Below are positions 46,017 through 54,137 of a DNA stretch of 64,000 nt, piece by piece. A program made the position numbers and the translations under genes. The notes beneath the pieces are model-generated. The model was not told where the DNA came from, ran no database searches, and saw only the letters and a program-made list of their open reading frames with translations. Source of the stretch: CAVZCK01 sp963773735 (lineage in GTDB: Bacteria; Pseudomonadota; Alphaproteobacteria; Rhizobiales; Rhodomicrobiaceae); NCBI GenBank assembly GCA_963773735.1, contig CAVZCK010000025.1:1-64000 (forward strand). The letters run 5' to 3'. Positions within the stretch are counted from its first letter, which is position 1; each line of letters starts with the position of its first letter.

Positions 46017-46092
46017 GGTCTACCCTTCCAGATAGTTGCCTTGCGGTGGGGCAAGGTGTCCCGTGGATGCGGATACTCGCAGATGATGTAAC
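46017..46092 (-). promoter_or_regulatory. Probable serC-motif leader RNA
   Basis: On the minus strand, a 6-base stem (CCTTGC/GCAAGG, loop CCCACC, at 46039-46056) follows TCCACGGGACA, and a short TGCG/CGCA hairpin lies earlier. Immediately before the serC start comes CTATCTGGAAGGGTAGACC. This agrees with the serC motif, a cis-regulatory RNA known only from alphaproteobacteria upstream of serC-serA. The arrangement is right, but the match is by eye and its ligand or mechanism is not known. Confidence 0.55.
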
Positions 46093-46262
46093 AGTCAATG
46101 GGGAAGGCTGGGGACCGGGAAAGCGCTATGGCGGGCAATTTTGCCCTTGATGACACTTTTGTGACAGCTTAAGAGCTTTACTAAGGTGACGTTTACAATT
46201 TCGGGCGAGCCGCAGCGTTGTTTTGGCGCTGGGCGGCGCAGCGGGTTCGCCAGGGGGGCTTC

Positions 46263-48098
46263 GTGACTTCCAAAAGCCGGCCGAAGAGACGTTTCAAAAA
46301 GATCAAACACTCCCTGAGACACTTTAAACGTCGCTATCTGCGATCGGATTCTTCGCTGCCGGACTTATTCTCCGAGCTGAATGAGATCCATTGCCGATAT
46401 GTCGTCTTGCGGTGGTTTGAAGAGCTTCCATCCGTGGAAAAGGGCGAGGATCTCGATGTTCTGATCGACAACAGCCATTTGCAGATGCTGCGAGGCAAGC
46501 TGTCTTACGGGCTGATGCAAAGGGCGCTAAGGCGAAAACCCATCAAACTGGATGTGCGCGGCGTTTATCCAGAGCATAAGGAGGTTTCTTATTATCCGCC
46601 GCATCTTTCCGAAAGGATTCTGACGAATTCGATTCTGCACCCCTCCGGCGCAAGAGTGCCGTGCCCTGAGGATCATTTTTTCAGCCTGGCATTCCATGCG
46701 CTCTATCACAAGGGTCTTGCCTCGGGATTGCCGCCAACGGAACCAGAACCAGCCCGGGAGTATCATAACAAATACGCCAGAACGCTGAAATCGCTTGCAA
46801 AACGGCTCAACTATCAGGTCGAAATGACCCTTCAGGACCTCGACCAATTCCTGGGTGAGCATGGCTGGCGGCCAGCTCTTGATTATATTGAGAAAAGGCG
46901 GTCAAAAGACCCCTGGCACAATTCGCTGATCGCAAATGCTCATTCCAAGCTCCCCAACAAGCCCGGTCTTGCGGTATTCTTCTTGCGCGAGACGGCGCTT
47001 TCGAAGCCGGATTGGCCGGATGATGTCCGAACCTATCTCGAAGAAGAAGGTTTCAACGTTCTTGCCTGCAAGACGCTGTCGCCGGACGAGCGCAAACGCG
47101 TCGCGTCCGAATTGAGAGGCGGCGATTGGGGAACCGGCCCCTATTTGCGCTCCGGCGGGCCGCCGGCGGTCATGATCGCAGCATTGGACGTCTTTCCACG
47201 GAAACCGACCAGGAAGCAGATCCGCCAGCATCCGGAACTGGACAACGAGATCGTCCATGCCTGCAAATCATCCATTCGAAAGCTGTGGAACAAGGCGCAA
47301 GCCGAGGGCGAGCGGTGCAATATTGTCCATTCTTCGGATAATTGCCGTCAAGCGCTCGCCTATATTCGCATTGCTGCTCCTGAATTGGCAGATCAGCTTC
47401 TGAGCGAGACGGATAAGCTGCTTGGAGAGGCGAATTTGCCGGGTGAGGTCCTCCATCGGTTTCAAAAACGTGCTCGAAGAGCCGTCGTTGAGCTTATCCG
47501 TCAGGCCGACGGACGCCTCGTCGTGCGAAAAAAATTCAGACCCGGGAGAGAAGATTATTTCCGGAGGGAGATTAGTGCAATACAAGAATTGCACAGAATA
47601 AATCCCGATACGGTTCCAGAGATTTTGGAGTTCGGCAAAAATTACTTCACAATGCCTTATTATAAAATGAGGTTGACTCAAAAATTGAGGTTACCGTTGC
47701 CAATTCCCGCTTTGCAAAAAACATTCCTATCCGCGCGGCAGTTTTTCAACAACGGTTATGTGATGCTGGATTTTCGTCCCAATAATATCATCGTCAGTGG
47801 AAGGAATGAAGTTAAGATTATTGATTATGAATATATGTTCAATTGTTCGGAAAAGGAATTTTTTCAAAAATATAGTTTCGATGACTTCGTCAACGGAAAA
47901 ATTCCAAAATTCCCATTCTTCCGCGTATTCTACTCTGCTGATGGCAAGAGATATTTCCGAACCTGGGGACGCTTTACGGCAGTGCCGCTCAACTCGCTCC
48001 TACAGGACCCGTTATATTTGGTCTATATTAAAAGATGGACGATCGGGGTGCTTGTTCTTGCGAGATCCGTCCTGGTGAAGATTGGTAAAGCAGGTTAA
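46263..48098 (+). CDS. Large protein with nucleotidyltransferase-like, NDK-like and kinase-like parts
   Basis: The GTG at 46263 follows a strong GGGGGG purine run and gives 611 residues. Residues 1-40 are basic. Around 46-100 the pattern VVLRWFEELP...GEDLDVLID (Asp63, Asp65) and KLDVRG (Asp97) fits a nucleotidyltransferase fold. Around 240-385, GFNVLACKTLSPDERKRVA, SGGPPAVMIAALDVFP and NIVHSSDNCRQALAYI resemble nucleoside-diphosphate kinase, including the active-site His. From 416, LVVRKKF, REISAIQEL, LDFRPNNIIV and VKIIDYEY resemble a protein-kinase-like fold (Lys, Glu, catalytic Asp and metal Asp). The final third is more AT-rich than the rest. I cannot name a known protein with this order. 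Confidence 0.7.
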   Translation: MTSKSRPKRRFKKIKHSLRHFKRRYLRSDSSLPDLFSELNEIHCRYVVLRWFEELPSVEKGEDLDVLIDNSHLQMLRGKLSYGLMQRALRRKPIKLDVRGVYPEHKEVSYYPPHLSERILTNSILHPSGARVPCPEDHFFSLAFHALYHKGLASGLPPTEPEPAREYHNKYARTLKSLAKRLNYQVEMTLQDLDQFLGEHGWRPALDYIEKRRSKDPWHNSLIANAHSKLPNKPGLAVFFLRETALSKPDWPDDVRTYLEEEGFNVLACKTLSPDERKRVASELRGGDWGTGPYLRSGGPPAVMIAALDVFPRKPTRKQIRQHPELDNEIVHACKSSIRKLWNKAQAEGERCNIVHSSDNCRQALAYIRIAAPELADQLLSETDKLLGEANLPGEVLHRFQKRARRAVVELIRQADGRLVVRKKFRPGREDYFRREISAIQELHRINPDTVPEILEFGKNYFTMPYYKMRLTQKLRLPLPIPALQKTFLSARQFFNNGYVMLDFRPNNIIVSGRNEVKIIDYEYMFNCSEKEFFQKYSFDDFVNGKIPKFPFFRVFYSADGKRYFRTWGRFTAVPLNSLLQDPLYLVYIKRWTIGVLVLARSVLVKIGKAG

Positions 48099-48363
48099 TC
48101 CTCCCAGCCGCCAGGTTGGATTGCACGCTAAAGCCGCTCGCTCTTTTTGGGCTGCGATCCAGACCGGCCTCAACGAGTAGAGGCTACCCGCGTCCGCACC
48201 CGGCAGACGCGAAGAGAATCGTTGTCCAGGTCTGGATGTCCGGAGCTACGAGAGCGGCGGGAGAAAAGTTTCAGCGCCTGTACACTAGGGCATGAGCGGC
48301 GTCGTCAGGCTGGCTCGCTTGGGCTACGTTCGGTATCTCGGCGCGGAGGAATAGGCGGAACTG

Positions 48364-48801
48364 ATGCAGAGTGCAGCAGACATCATCCGGTTGCTCGGGC
48401 TCCGGCCGCATAAGGAAGGCGGACATTTCCGCGAGACCTTCCGCGACGAGAGACATGTCGGCGGCCGCTCGGTTTCGACCGTGATTTAATTTCTCCTGGC
48501 CGAGGGCGAGTGTTCGCGCTGGCATCGGGTGGACGCCGCCGAAGTCTGGCATTTCTATGCGGGCGCGCCGCTTGACTTGAGCCTGTCGGGAGAGGCGGAG
48601 CGCCGGATTGTCCGCCTGGGTGCGGATCTGGCCGGCGGCGAAAGGCCTCAGGCCGTGGTGCCGGCCGGTGCCTGGCAGAGCGCTCGCTCGCTGGGCGCAT
48701 GGACGCTTGTCGGTTGCACGGTCGCGCCGGGTTTCGATTTTGCCGGCTTCGAGCTCGCTCCGGCCGGATGGTCGCCGGAAGGCATTCATCCCGAGAGATA
48801 G
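48364..48801 (+). pseudogene. DUF985 (cupin_5) protein with an in-frame TAA stop
   Basis: From the ATG at 48364, after AGGCGGA, the sequence gives MQSAADIIRLLGLRPHKEGG and HFRETFRDER, matching the DUF985 cupin family. At 48487-48489 a TAA interrupts the frame where relatives have tyrosine (STVI-Tyr-FLL), so a single base has changed TAT or TAC to TAA. The rest (EGECSRWHRVDAAEVWHFYA, APLDLSL, LVGCTVAPGFDFAGFEL) is intact to the TAG at 48801. These small cupins are of unknown function, perhaps binding a sugar nucleotide. Nonsense mutation or a base-call error. Confidence 0.85.
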
Positions 48802-49260
48802 GGCTCTCGTCGCGCGTTCCTCTAGCGCTGGAAATTCGACTTTATGATCCGAACGTCCTGTTTGTTGAGTTCCACCCCAAAATCGGCCTGTGGTCCCGGG
48901 CGTCCAAAGCTTCTGCCGAGAGGAATGTTCGGATCGTGAAATAAAGCAAAGATCGAGGGGGGAGAGTGAGGAAATTCGAATGAGGCGCGCGTGGAGTGCG
49001 AGAAGAAATAACCGCATACTCCGCATAACGTGCGGCCGACATCCTCCCGTTTGCCGCGCGCCTATGCGCCTTTCCGAAGGACGCATCCATTTCCTCCTCC
49101 TGCGCTCATTACTGAGATCGGCGCGGCTTGTCTTCGCCTCGAAGCGGGCAGCCCGAAGGTGCGGCAAAATCTTGCCCTTCTTTGCCGATAAGCGGTGCGC
49201 GTCACTTGGCGCAAACCTCGTATTTCACGAGTGTTTTTAATCGATTGAGGGGAATGGGAT
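48802..49260. other. Gap without a recognisable gene
   Basis: About 459 bases. Inverted motifs GATCCGAAC (48846-48854) and GTTCGGATC (48927-48935) could pair over a 72-base loop. No conserved reading frame or RNA. The segment before 49261 supplies a good ribosome-binding site (GAGGGGAAT) for the next gene. Confidence 0.5.
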
Positions 49261-49824
49261 ATGGCCGCACCGCGTGTTCTGAGCATCTTCAAGGTGCGTG
49301 AGGAAGGCAATCTCGAATTCTGGGTCTCAAACGCCGTTATCATCTTTTCGACCGTGCTCGGCGTTTATCTTGCTGCGCAGGCCGGGTACAAAACAGCGCT
49401 CGATTTCGAGGTCACGCGCAGCGAGCGCGAGGATTATTTCATGCGCCGCGCTCTGCTCGACGAGCTCACGGACAATCCGGTGCAGGCCGACCGCATGTCA
49501 AAAAATATGGTCGATCAGGGCTGGCGGTTCCGCAATTCCGATCCGAACGTGTTCAAGCTGCAAAGCTTTGTCTGGGAGACGATGAAGCAGCGAGAAATTA
49601 CCTTTCAGCTCCCTGCCGGCGTTTTGACCGGCGTGCGCCGATATTACGAAAAGTCCGGCGATTATGGGCGGCTGCTGGCGGTGGGGCAGGGCACGGCAAT
49701 TGACGGCGCAAAAGCCTGGATGAAGGATACCCAGGAGGTACGCGAAAAGATCGCCCCGACGCTTGAGCAGGACACCGCTGTGCTTCACCAAAGACTGGTC
49801 GGCCGCGGCGTGCAGGTTGATTGA
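49261..49824 (+). CDS. Membrane-anchored protein of unknown function
   Basis: The 187-residue protein has one N-terminal span (about 22-42, WVSNAVIIFSTVLGVYLAAQ) and a soluble, mostly helical remainder rich in charged residues (EDYFMRRALLDELTDNPVQA). The start is supported by GAGGGGAATGGGAT. No family recognised. The topology suggests a periplasmic or cytosolic helical domain held at the inner membrane. Confidence 0.65.
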   Translation: MAAPRVLSIFKVREEGNLEFWVSNAVIIFSTVLGVYLAAQAGYKTALDFEVTRSEREDYFMRRALLDELTDNPVQADRMSKNMVDQGWRFRNSDPNVFKLQSFVWETMKQREITFQLPAGVLTGVRRYYEKSGDYGRLLAVGQGTAIDGAKAWMKDTQEVREKIAPTLEQDTAVLHQRLVGRGVQVD

Positions 49825-49979
49825 GCCTTTTTCGCATCAAACACCCGAAAATCCGTATGCTCGCGAAGCCTGTGTGCTTGACTGTTGCTGCACGATGACC
49901 AGCCGGCGCAAATCAGCTAGCCTGGAACTCATAAGAAGGTAAAAAACCTCTTAACGCGTCAGTAACAGTGGAGTGTGTC

Positions 49980-50207
49980 GTGAAGCACGAGTCTCGGTCC
50001 GATTGGAAACAATTGGGAAGTCTGGCCAACTGCGTCTTGCGCACGGTTGCGGAGAAGCGGATGAAGCAGGCGGAATTCCTGGCGGCTGAAAAGGGCCTCT
50101 TCGAGGCCGCCTCGCAATCCCCGTACGCAGAAGCCCGCGCCCAGCTTGATCTACCGCTCTCGCCGCAGGGCGCGCCCCTCGCCCAGGTCCTTGCAGGCCG
50201 CCATTAG
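49980..50207 (+). CDS. Small protein of unknown function
   Basis: A 75-residue frame from the GTG at 49980 (or 49968), behind GGAG. It reads MKHESRSDWKQLGSLANCVL and EKRMKQAEFLAAEKGLFEAA, an amphipathic helical sequence. Codon use resembles the neighbours, but no family is recognised. The start could also be 49968. Confidence 0.45.
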   Translation: MKHESRSDWKQLGSLANCVLRTVAEKRMKQAEFLAAEKGLFEAASQSPYAEARAQLDLPLSPQGAPLAQVLAGRH

Positions 50208-50349
50208 GCCCGGCCTCGCACCCCGGCGTGGGGCATCTGGAGAGAATTGTTTTTGTTGGGTTTCGGTCGTGTCGAGTTGCGTTTGTGAGTTGCGTTCCGC
50301 AGTCGAAGTGTCAATCGGCACTGAACTTTCCACGCCGAATGACAGTGGC

Positions 50350-50717
50350 CTACAGCCGCTCCTCGCCCATGCGCTGGCGCCGGTGCGTCAGTGAGGAGCG
50401 GTCGAAGGTCAGCCGGTGCTGGAAGAGCTCCTCGCCGCAGAAGTACTGGAAGTACGGGTTCTCCACCCAGCGCTCGCACAGCGCCTTGTCAGAGAAATCG
50501 TAGGCATGCTTGAGGATCGCCAGCCCGGCCATCAGCCGGTCGGCAGCGTCGGATGGCTCGGCTTGTCACTGTAGACCTCGCCCAACTTCTCGTCCAGGAA
50601 GCGCCAGTCGATCGCCTTGGCGAGGCGCGCCAGCGCATGCCCAAGATCGATAATTTGGTCGAGCCGCGAGCGGAACAAATCCTGCGCGCCGGTCTCTCTT
50701 CGCTCCTTCGGCCGCAT
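50350..50717 (-). pseudogene. IS5-family transposase fragment (N-terminal part, frameshifted)
   Basis: The minus strand encodes MRPKERRETGAQDLFRSRLD, QIIDLGHALARLAKAIDWRF and YSDKPSHPTLPTG, then in another frame MAGLAILKHAYDFSDKALCE, ENPYFQYFCGEELFQHRLTF and DRSSLTHRRQRMG. These are the first 110-120 residues of an IS5-group transposase. The frame shifts near 50530, and all of the catalytic domain (DDE) is missing. No terminal repeats were found. A dead remnant. Confidence 0.8.
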
Positions 50718-51131
50718 CGCAATTCCCTCCGCCCGATCAGCTCAGGAAGACTAAATCATGATTGTCGATCCGAGAAAATCCGCCGCGCACGTTTTGCAAG
50801 GAAACCGCGATCAAAAGCTGCAAATCCTGCAAAATCGATTACTTCAGGACATGCGATCACCCAGCGCAATCAATGCGTTGCAGGTTCTTCACGGACGACC
50901 AAATGCTCGGATGATGAACAGCATCGACCGCCGGTATCGGCGTGATCGAGCCTGCTCTCCGTTTCGCCTCACGCCGCTGCGGCAGCGTTGCGCATCAGCG
51001 GGATCATCCAGCGCATATTGGTGAAGAGGTTGGCGAGACCAACTCCCCGCCATCGCGCTTAGACGCCAACTTAGATTGATAAGGCTTGATGGAGGCGTGT
51101 CCTGGCTCGCCTTGGCATGACTTGCTGCGAA
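50718..51131. other. Remnant-rich gap
   Basis: About 414 bases holding no intact gene. On the minus strand around 50975-51045 the segment VGLANLFTNMRWMIPLMRNA resembles the end of a transposase, suggesting another fragment of the same debris. A plus-strand open stretch from 50758 (about 88 codons) is probably chance. No RNA seen. Confidence 0.4.
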
Positions 51132-51155
51132 ACGGCTAGCCTGCCGGCTAGCCGT
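51132..51155 (-). terminator. Hairpin behind the curlin-like gene
   Basis: ACGGCTAGC and GCTAGCCGT pair perfectly over a 6-base loop, about 20 bases past the stop of the curlin-repeat gene. It lacks a T-run on the minus strand (only TTTCGC), so it may be an inefficient terminator or RNA 3'-end stabiliser. Confidence 0.45.
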
Positions 51156-51175
51156 CATCGCTTGTTGGGTCGGCT

Positions 51176-51748
51176 TTAGTGCTGAATCACTGAGGCCGTA
51201 TTGCCGCCCAGCGGCCCCGTAGTAACTGAGGACTGGTTGATGTTGTCCGAGCCGAACTGCGCGACCGTCACGGAACTGTCATGGGAGAACGTGCTGATGA
51301 ATAAGTCATTCGCATTGTTCGAACCATGTTGATCAACATCTATTATATTGTCGGTGCCTGCCTCGATATGAATGAGCGAGCCATTGATATTGCCGTCGCC
51401 GCCCTGCTCGATATCGGCACTATTATTAAAGCCGGCTTGAGTCAGAATTAAGTCGTTGGAGTTGCTGTCGCCCTTCTGGTTTACGATCGTTGTCTCGCCG
51501 CCGCCGAATTGAAAGACATCCGAGTGGTTGTGATTCGATGTACCCTTCTCCTTAACAGCGACTGTGTTGGAGTCGCCACCGTCCTGTTTCACGAAGGAGT
51601 CGTTGGTCGTTCCGCTGCCGCCCTGCTCCACGGTGGCCGTGCTATTTGTACCGACCTGATCAATTTCAGACTTGTTGTTGTCATCGGCGAGAACGGGCGC
51701 AGACATGCCGACGAGAATCGCCACTACAGTGAACAAAGACCTTTTCAT
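51176..51748 (-). CDS. Curlin-repeat (CsgA-like) secreted amyloid candidate
   Basis: The 190-residue protein (ATG at 51748; GGAGAC lies 5 bases ahead) has a signal peptide cut after PVLA|DD. The mature protein is a series of irregular curlin-like repeats with Q-x-G-x-x-N and similar spacing: IDQVGTNSTATVEQGGSG, VKQDGGDSNTVAVKEKG, QFGGGETTIVNQKGDSN, LTQAGFNNSADIEQGGDGN, VDQHGSNNANDL, VAQFGSDNINQSS. The composition (Asn, Gln, Gly, Ser, Asp, no Cys) is that of functional amyloid subunits. No csgB, csgE, csgF or csgG gene is found nearby. Upstream lies a very AT-rich region. It may form extracellular fibres with the polysaccharide. Confidence 0.85.
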   Translation of the reverse strand: MKRSLFTVVAILVGMSAPVLADDNNKSEIDQVGTNSTATVEQGGSGTTNDSFVKQDGGDSNTVAVKEKGTSNHNHSDVFQFGGGETTIVNQKGDSNSNDLILTQAGFNNSADIEQGGDGNINGSLIHIEAGTDNIIDVDQHGSNNANDLFISTFSHDSSVTVAQFGSDNINQSSVTTGPLGGNTASVIQH

Positions 51749-52435
51749 TATTGTCTCCATTTTTCTATAATTTCACTAAATACGAGGCAGTTTCACAGGC
51801 TTCATGGGCCTGCTCGAAAGCCGTACCGAAGAAGACAGACAGAGTCTCTTCGCTATGGCCTCCGCTTCTTCGCCTGACGAAAGGCGAAAGACTCTAATAA
51901 AGAGTTTTAAGCATTTCATTTCCTTCAGTTTTATTGTTGTTGTTTGATTTTTTTTGTAATTTAAAACTGTCATCAAATCATCAATAAAAATTTAGCTGAA
52001 TGAAAAAAATATTATTTTTAGCATCTGAGCGTTATGTCGGTATATTAGCAAAATATAGTCATACAATAAGGTATTATAATTAGAGTTATACCTAAATTTT
52101 ATCATATTCAATTTGTAGATTCTGGCATAACGTCTCGTAAATTTTAGGCTAGAACGCAATTCCAGCTTAAATGCTTGCGTCCGCACATTGGAAATAATCC
52201 AGCGGGCTAAACAGGTCAATCGCAATCTAAGGATGATTCTAGTAATTTTCAGCAACCCTCAGTTGACTTTTCGGCCGCTGTTGCGCAAACGGCACAGCTG
52301 GTGCTGAGGGCAGGGCTTTTGCTGTTACCGTAGATATCAGGACAGTGGCGACCGTTAGACGGATGGCGGATCAAAAAAGCGGATGGAATGCCGACATCGG
52401 GCCGCGGTTCTGACACGCGAACTTTGAGAGTCCGG
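51749..52435. other. AT-rich intergenic region upstream of the curlin-like gene
   Basis: About 690 bases with no gene I can support. The core, roughly 51940-52150, is unusually AT-rich (long runs of A and T such as AAAAAAATATTATTTTTA), in strong contrast to the GC-rich surroundings. It probably contains the promoter of the curlin-like gene and the 3' end of the next gene's unit. It looks like a site for silencing or bending proteins; this is inference. Confidence 0.55.
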
Positions 52436-53521
52436 CTAAGCTGCATTCTGCATTGCCAGCAGATAAAGCTCGGCGGATCTTCGCCAACTAAATCTTTTGA
52501 CCTGTGTGCTGCCCTTTTCCACAAGCACCGCGGCCAGTGCGGGGTCTCGCGCAAGGCGTATAATCTGATCGCGCCATGCGGCCGGATCGGTCGGCGACGC
52601 ATACAGCGCCGCGTCACCGCAAATCTCCGGCAGGCTCGCCCGATCTGAAGCGACAACGGGGCAGCCCCACGCCATGGCCTCAACCGCGGGCAAGCCAAAG
52701 CCCTCAACGAACGACGGAAACGCCAGACACAGGCAGTCATTAAGCAACGCGGCAATTTCATTGTCGGAAAGTTTGCCAAGCCAGGCGACATTCGTGGCGC
52801 AGCTGTCGTGGGAAAGAGTCTGGAAAACGCGGCTATCGCTTAAGCCAACAATTGCCAGACGCAGCCCTGCCTTGCGGAACTCATCGGCCAGGCCAAGCAA
52901 GAGTCCGATATTCTTGTGCGGTGCCGGACTGCCGATCGCCAGCACGGTGTTGCGTCCCGCGACCGCGCGGGTCTTCACCGAATGCTCGGGTTGCCAACGC
53001 TTGGCGTGCTCATGACCATCGGGAATGACAAGAGGCTGTTTCTTTGCCGTAATGCCATAGCGAGCGAGCTCATCGGCAGAATAGTGTGACACGGTCGTTA
53101 CGAGCTTGGCTCTGCGCCCGAGCACCGGCAGCAAGATCCGATAGAACGCGCGAAATGCAAATGAATAGCTCTCCGGACAGACCCGCGTATTCACGTCGTG
53201 AAGGCATATGATCTGCTCGGACAGCACAACAGGGCCAGTGTTGCACAAGCTCAGCAGACCGCCGCGCACGGCAGATGGCAACATCGTCTGCTCCCAGCCG
53301 TGCCCGCCTCCGCGCCCGCAGCGGCGGATCTGGATCGATTTCAACTGCGGCAGATTCTGCGTATGCGGCGGAACGAGGAGCTCAAGGATAAGATTGTCAG
53401 CCAGCGGATGGCCTTCGCTGACCAATTCATCCAGTTCCCGAACGATTTCATAAGCGTAGCGCTGAACACCTGAAAATGGCTGAGTGACGAAACGTCCATT
53501 GATGCTCCAAATCGTCACCAT
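52436..53521 (-). CDS. Glycosyltransferase family 4 (GT-B fold)
   Basis: The 361-residue protein begins MVTIWSINGRFVTQPFSGVQRYAYEI, typical for family 4 mannosyl/rhamnosyl-like transferases with an N-terminal GVQRYA acceptor segment. The nucleotide-sugar site holds FPSFVEGFGLPAVEAMAWG, CPVVASDRASLPEICGDAAL, the E-x7-E pattern of GT4. It is paralogous to the gene at 54138-55263. It transfers a sugar onto the lipid-linked chain of the surface polymer; sugar not known. Confidence 0.9.
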   Translation of the reverse strand: MVTIWSINGRFVTQPFSGVQRYAYEIVRELDELVSEGHPLADNLILELLVPPHTQNLPQLKSIQIRRCGRGGGHGWEQTMLPSAVRGGLLSLCNTGPVVLSEQIICLHDVNTRVCPESYSFAFRAFYRILLPVLGRRAKLVTTVSHYSADELARYGITAKKQPLVIPDGHEHAKRWQPEHSVKTRAVAGRNTVLAIGSPAPHKNIGLLLGLADEFRKAGLRLAIVGLSDSRVFQTLSHDSCATNVAWLGKLSDNEIAALLNDCLCLAFPSFVEGFGLPAVEAMAWGCPVVASDRASLPEICGDAALYASPTDPAAWRDQIIRLARDPALAAVLVEKGSTQVKRFSWRRSAELYLLAMQNAA

Positions 53522-53631
53522 ACGAGGCTCTTAACCAGCGTTTCATTACGTCCAATGTGTGCTTTTTTTAGCCGGGCCTCTATAGTAATGTTCCAGGCAT
53601 AATGCAACGATTTCAGTCATTTGGCCGTACA

Positions 53632-54136
53632 ATGAACAACCGGTATATTGCCGCCTTCTGTTTGCGCTCATTGACCGCACGGGCGCGTATTATGTTTGCC
53701 GCGATATGATTGAGCGGCTTCCGCAGATCTTTGCCGGCGGGCGCTATCGGCGGCTCGTGCCGGACCGACAGCCGGCCGGATTTCTGCGGACGCGCCTCGG
53801 CCGGGCCATGCTGTTCGAAATCAGCCGGCTGACGAGATTTGCCATCCTTCCACGCAATTGGCGAGGATCGGCGGACTCGTGACATCGTTCTCTGCTATGA
53901 CGTCGGACCAATCACCCAGACCGCGATTTTTTGATCCGAAGACCACTGCGTTTTACAAAGGCGCATATCGCATCATTCGGGCGACCAAGCCGGCCATGGT
54001 CTTCGTGAGTGAAACCTCCCGATCGGAATGCATATCCGACGGGTTTGCTATTGCCGAGTTTGCCGCAAGGGTTCGGAGGACCATCAGCTTGCCCAACGGT
54101 TGGAACTTCCGCATCGTGTCCGCCAAGAGCGAATAA
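53632..54136 (+). pseudogene. Broken glycosyltransferase N-terminus
   Basis: Three frames together read MNNRYIAA, then ALIDRTGAYYVCRDMIERLP, GRYRRLVPDRQPAGFLRTRL, then RDIVLCYDVGPITQ, then RFFDPKTTAFYKGAYRIIRA and TKPAMVFVSETSRS. This order is the N-terminal half of a GT4-type transferase (as in VLCHDLGPITHP and FVSxxS patterns). Frame breaks occur near 53655, 53880 and 53920, and the C-terminal nucleotide-binding half is absent; the next gene begins right after. A truncated leftover between two related transferases. Confidence 0.65.
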
Positions 54137-54137
54137 G

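Noticed and set aside
50758..51024. Open frame of 88 codons after the IS5 fragment
   Set aside because: No family, no convincing composition, overlaps transposase debris.
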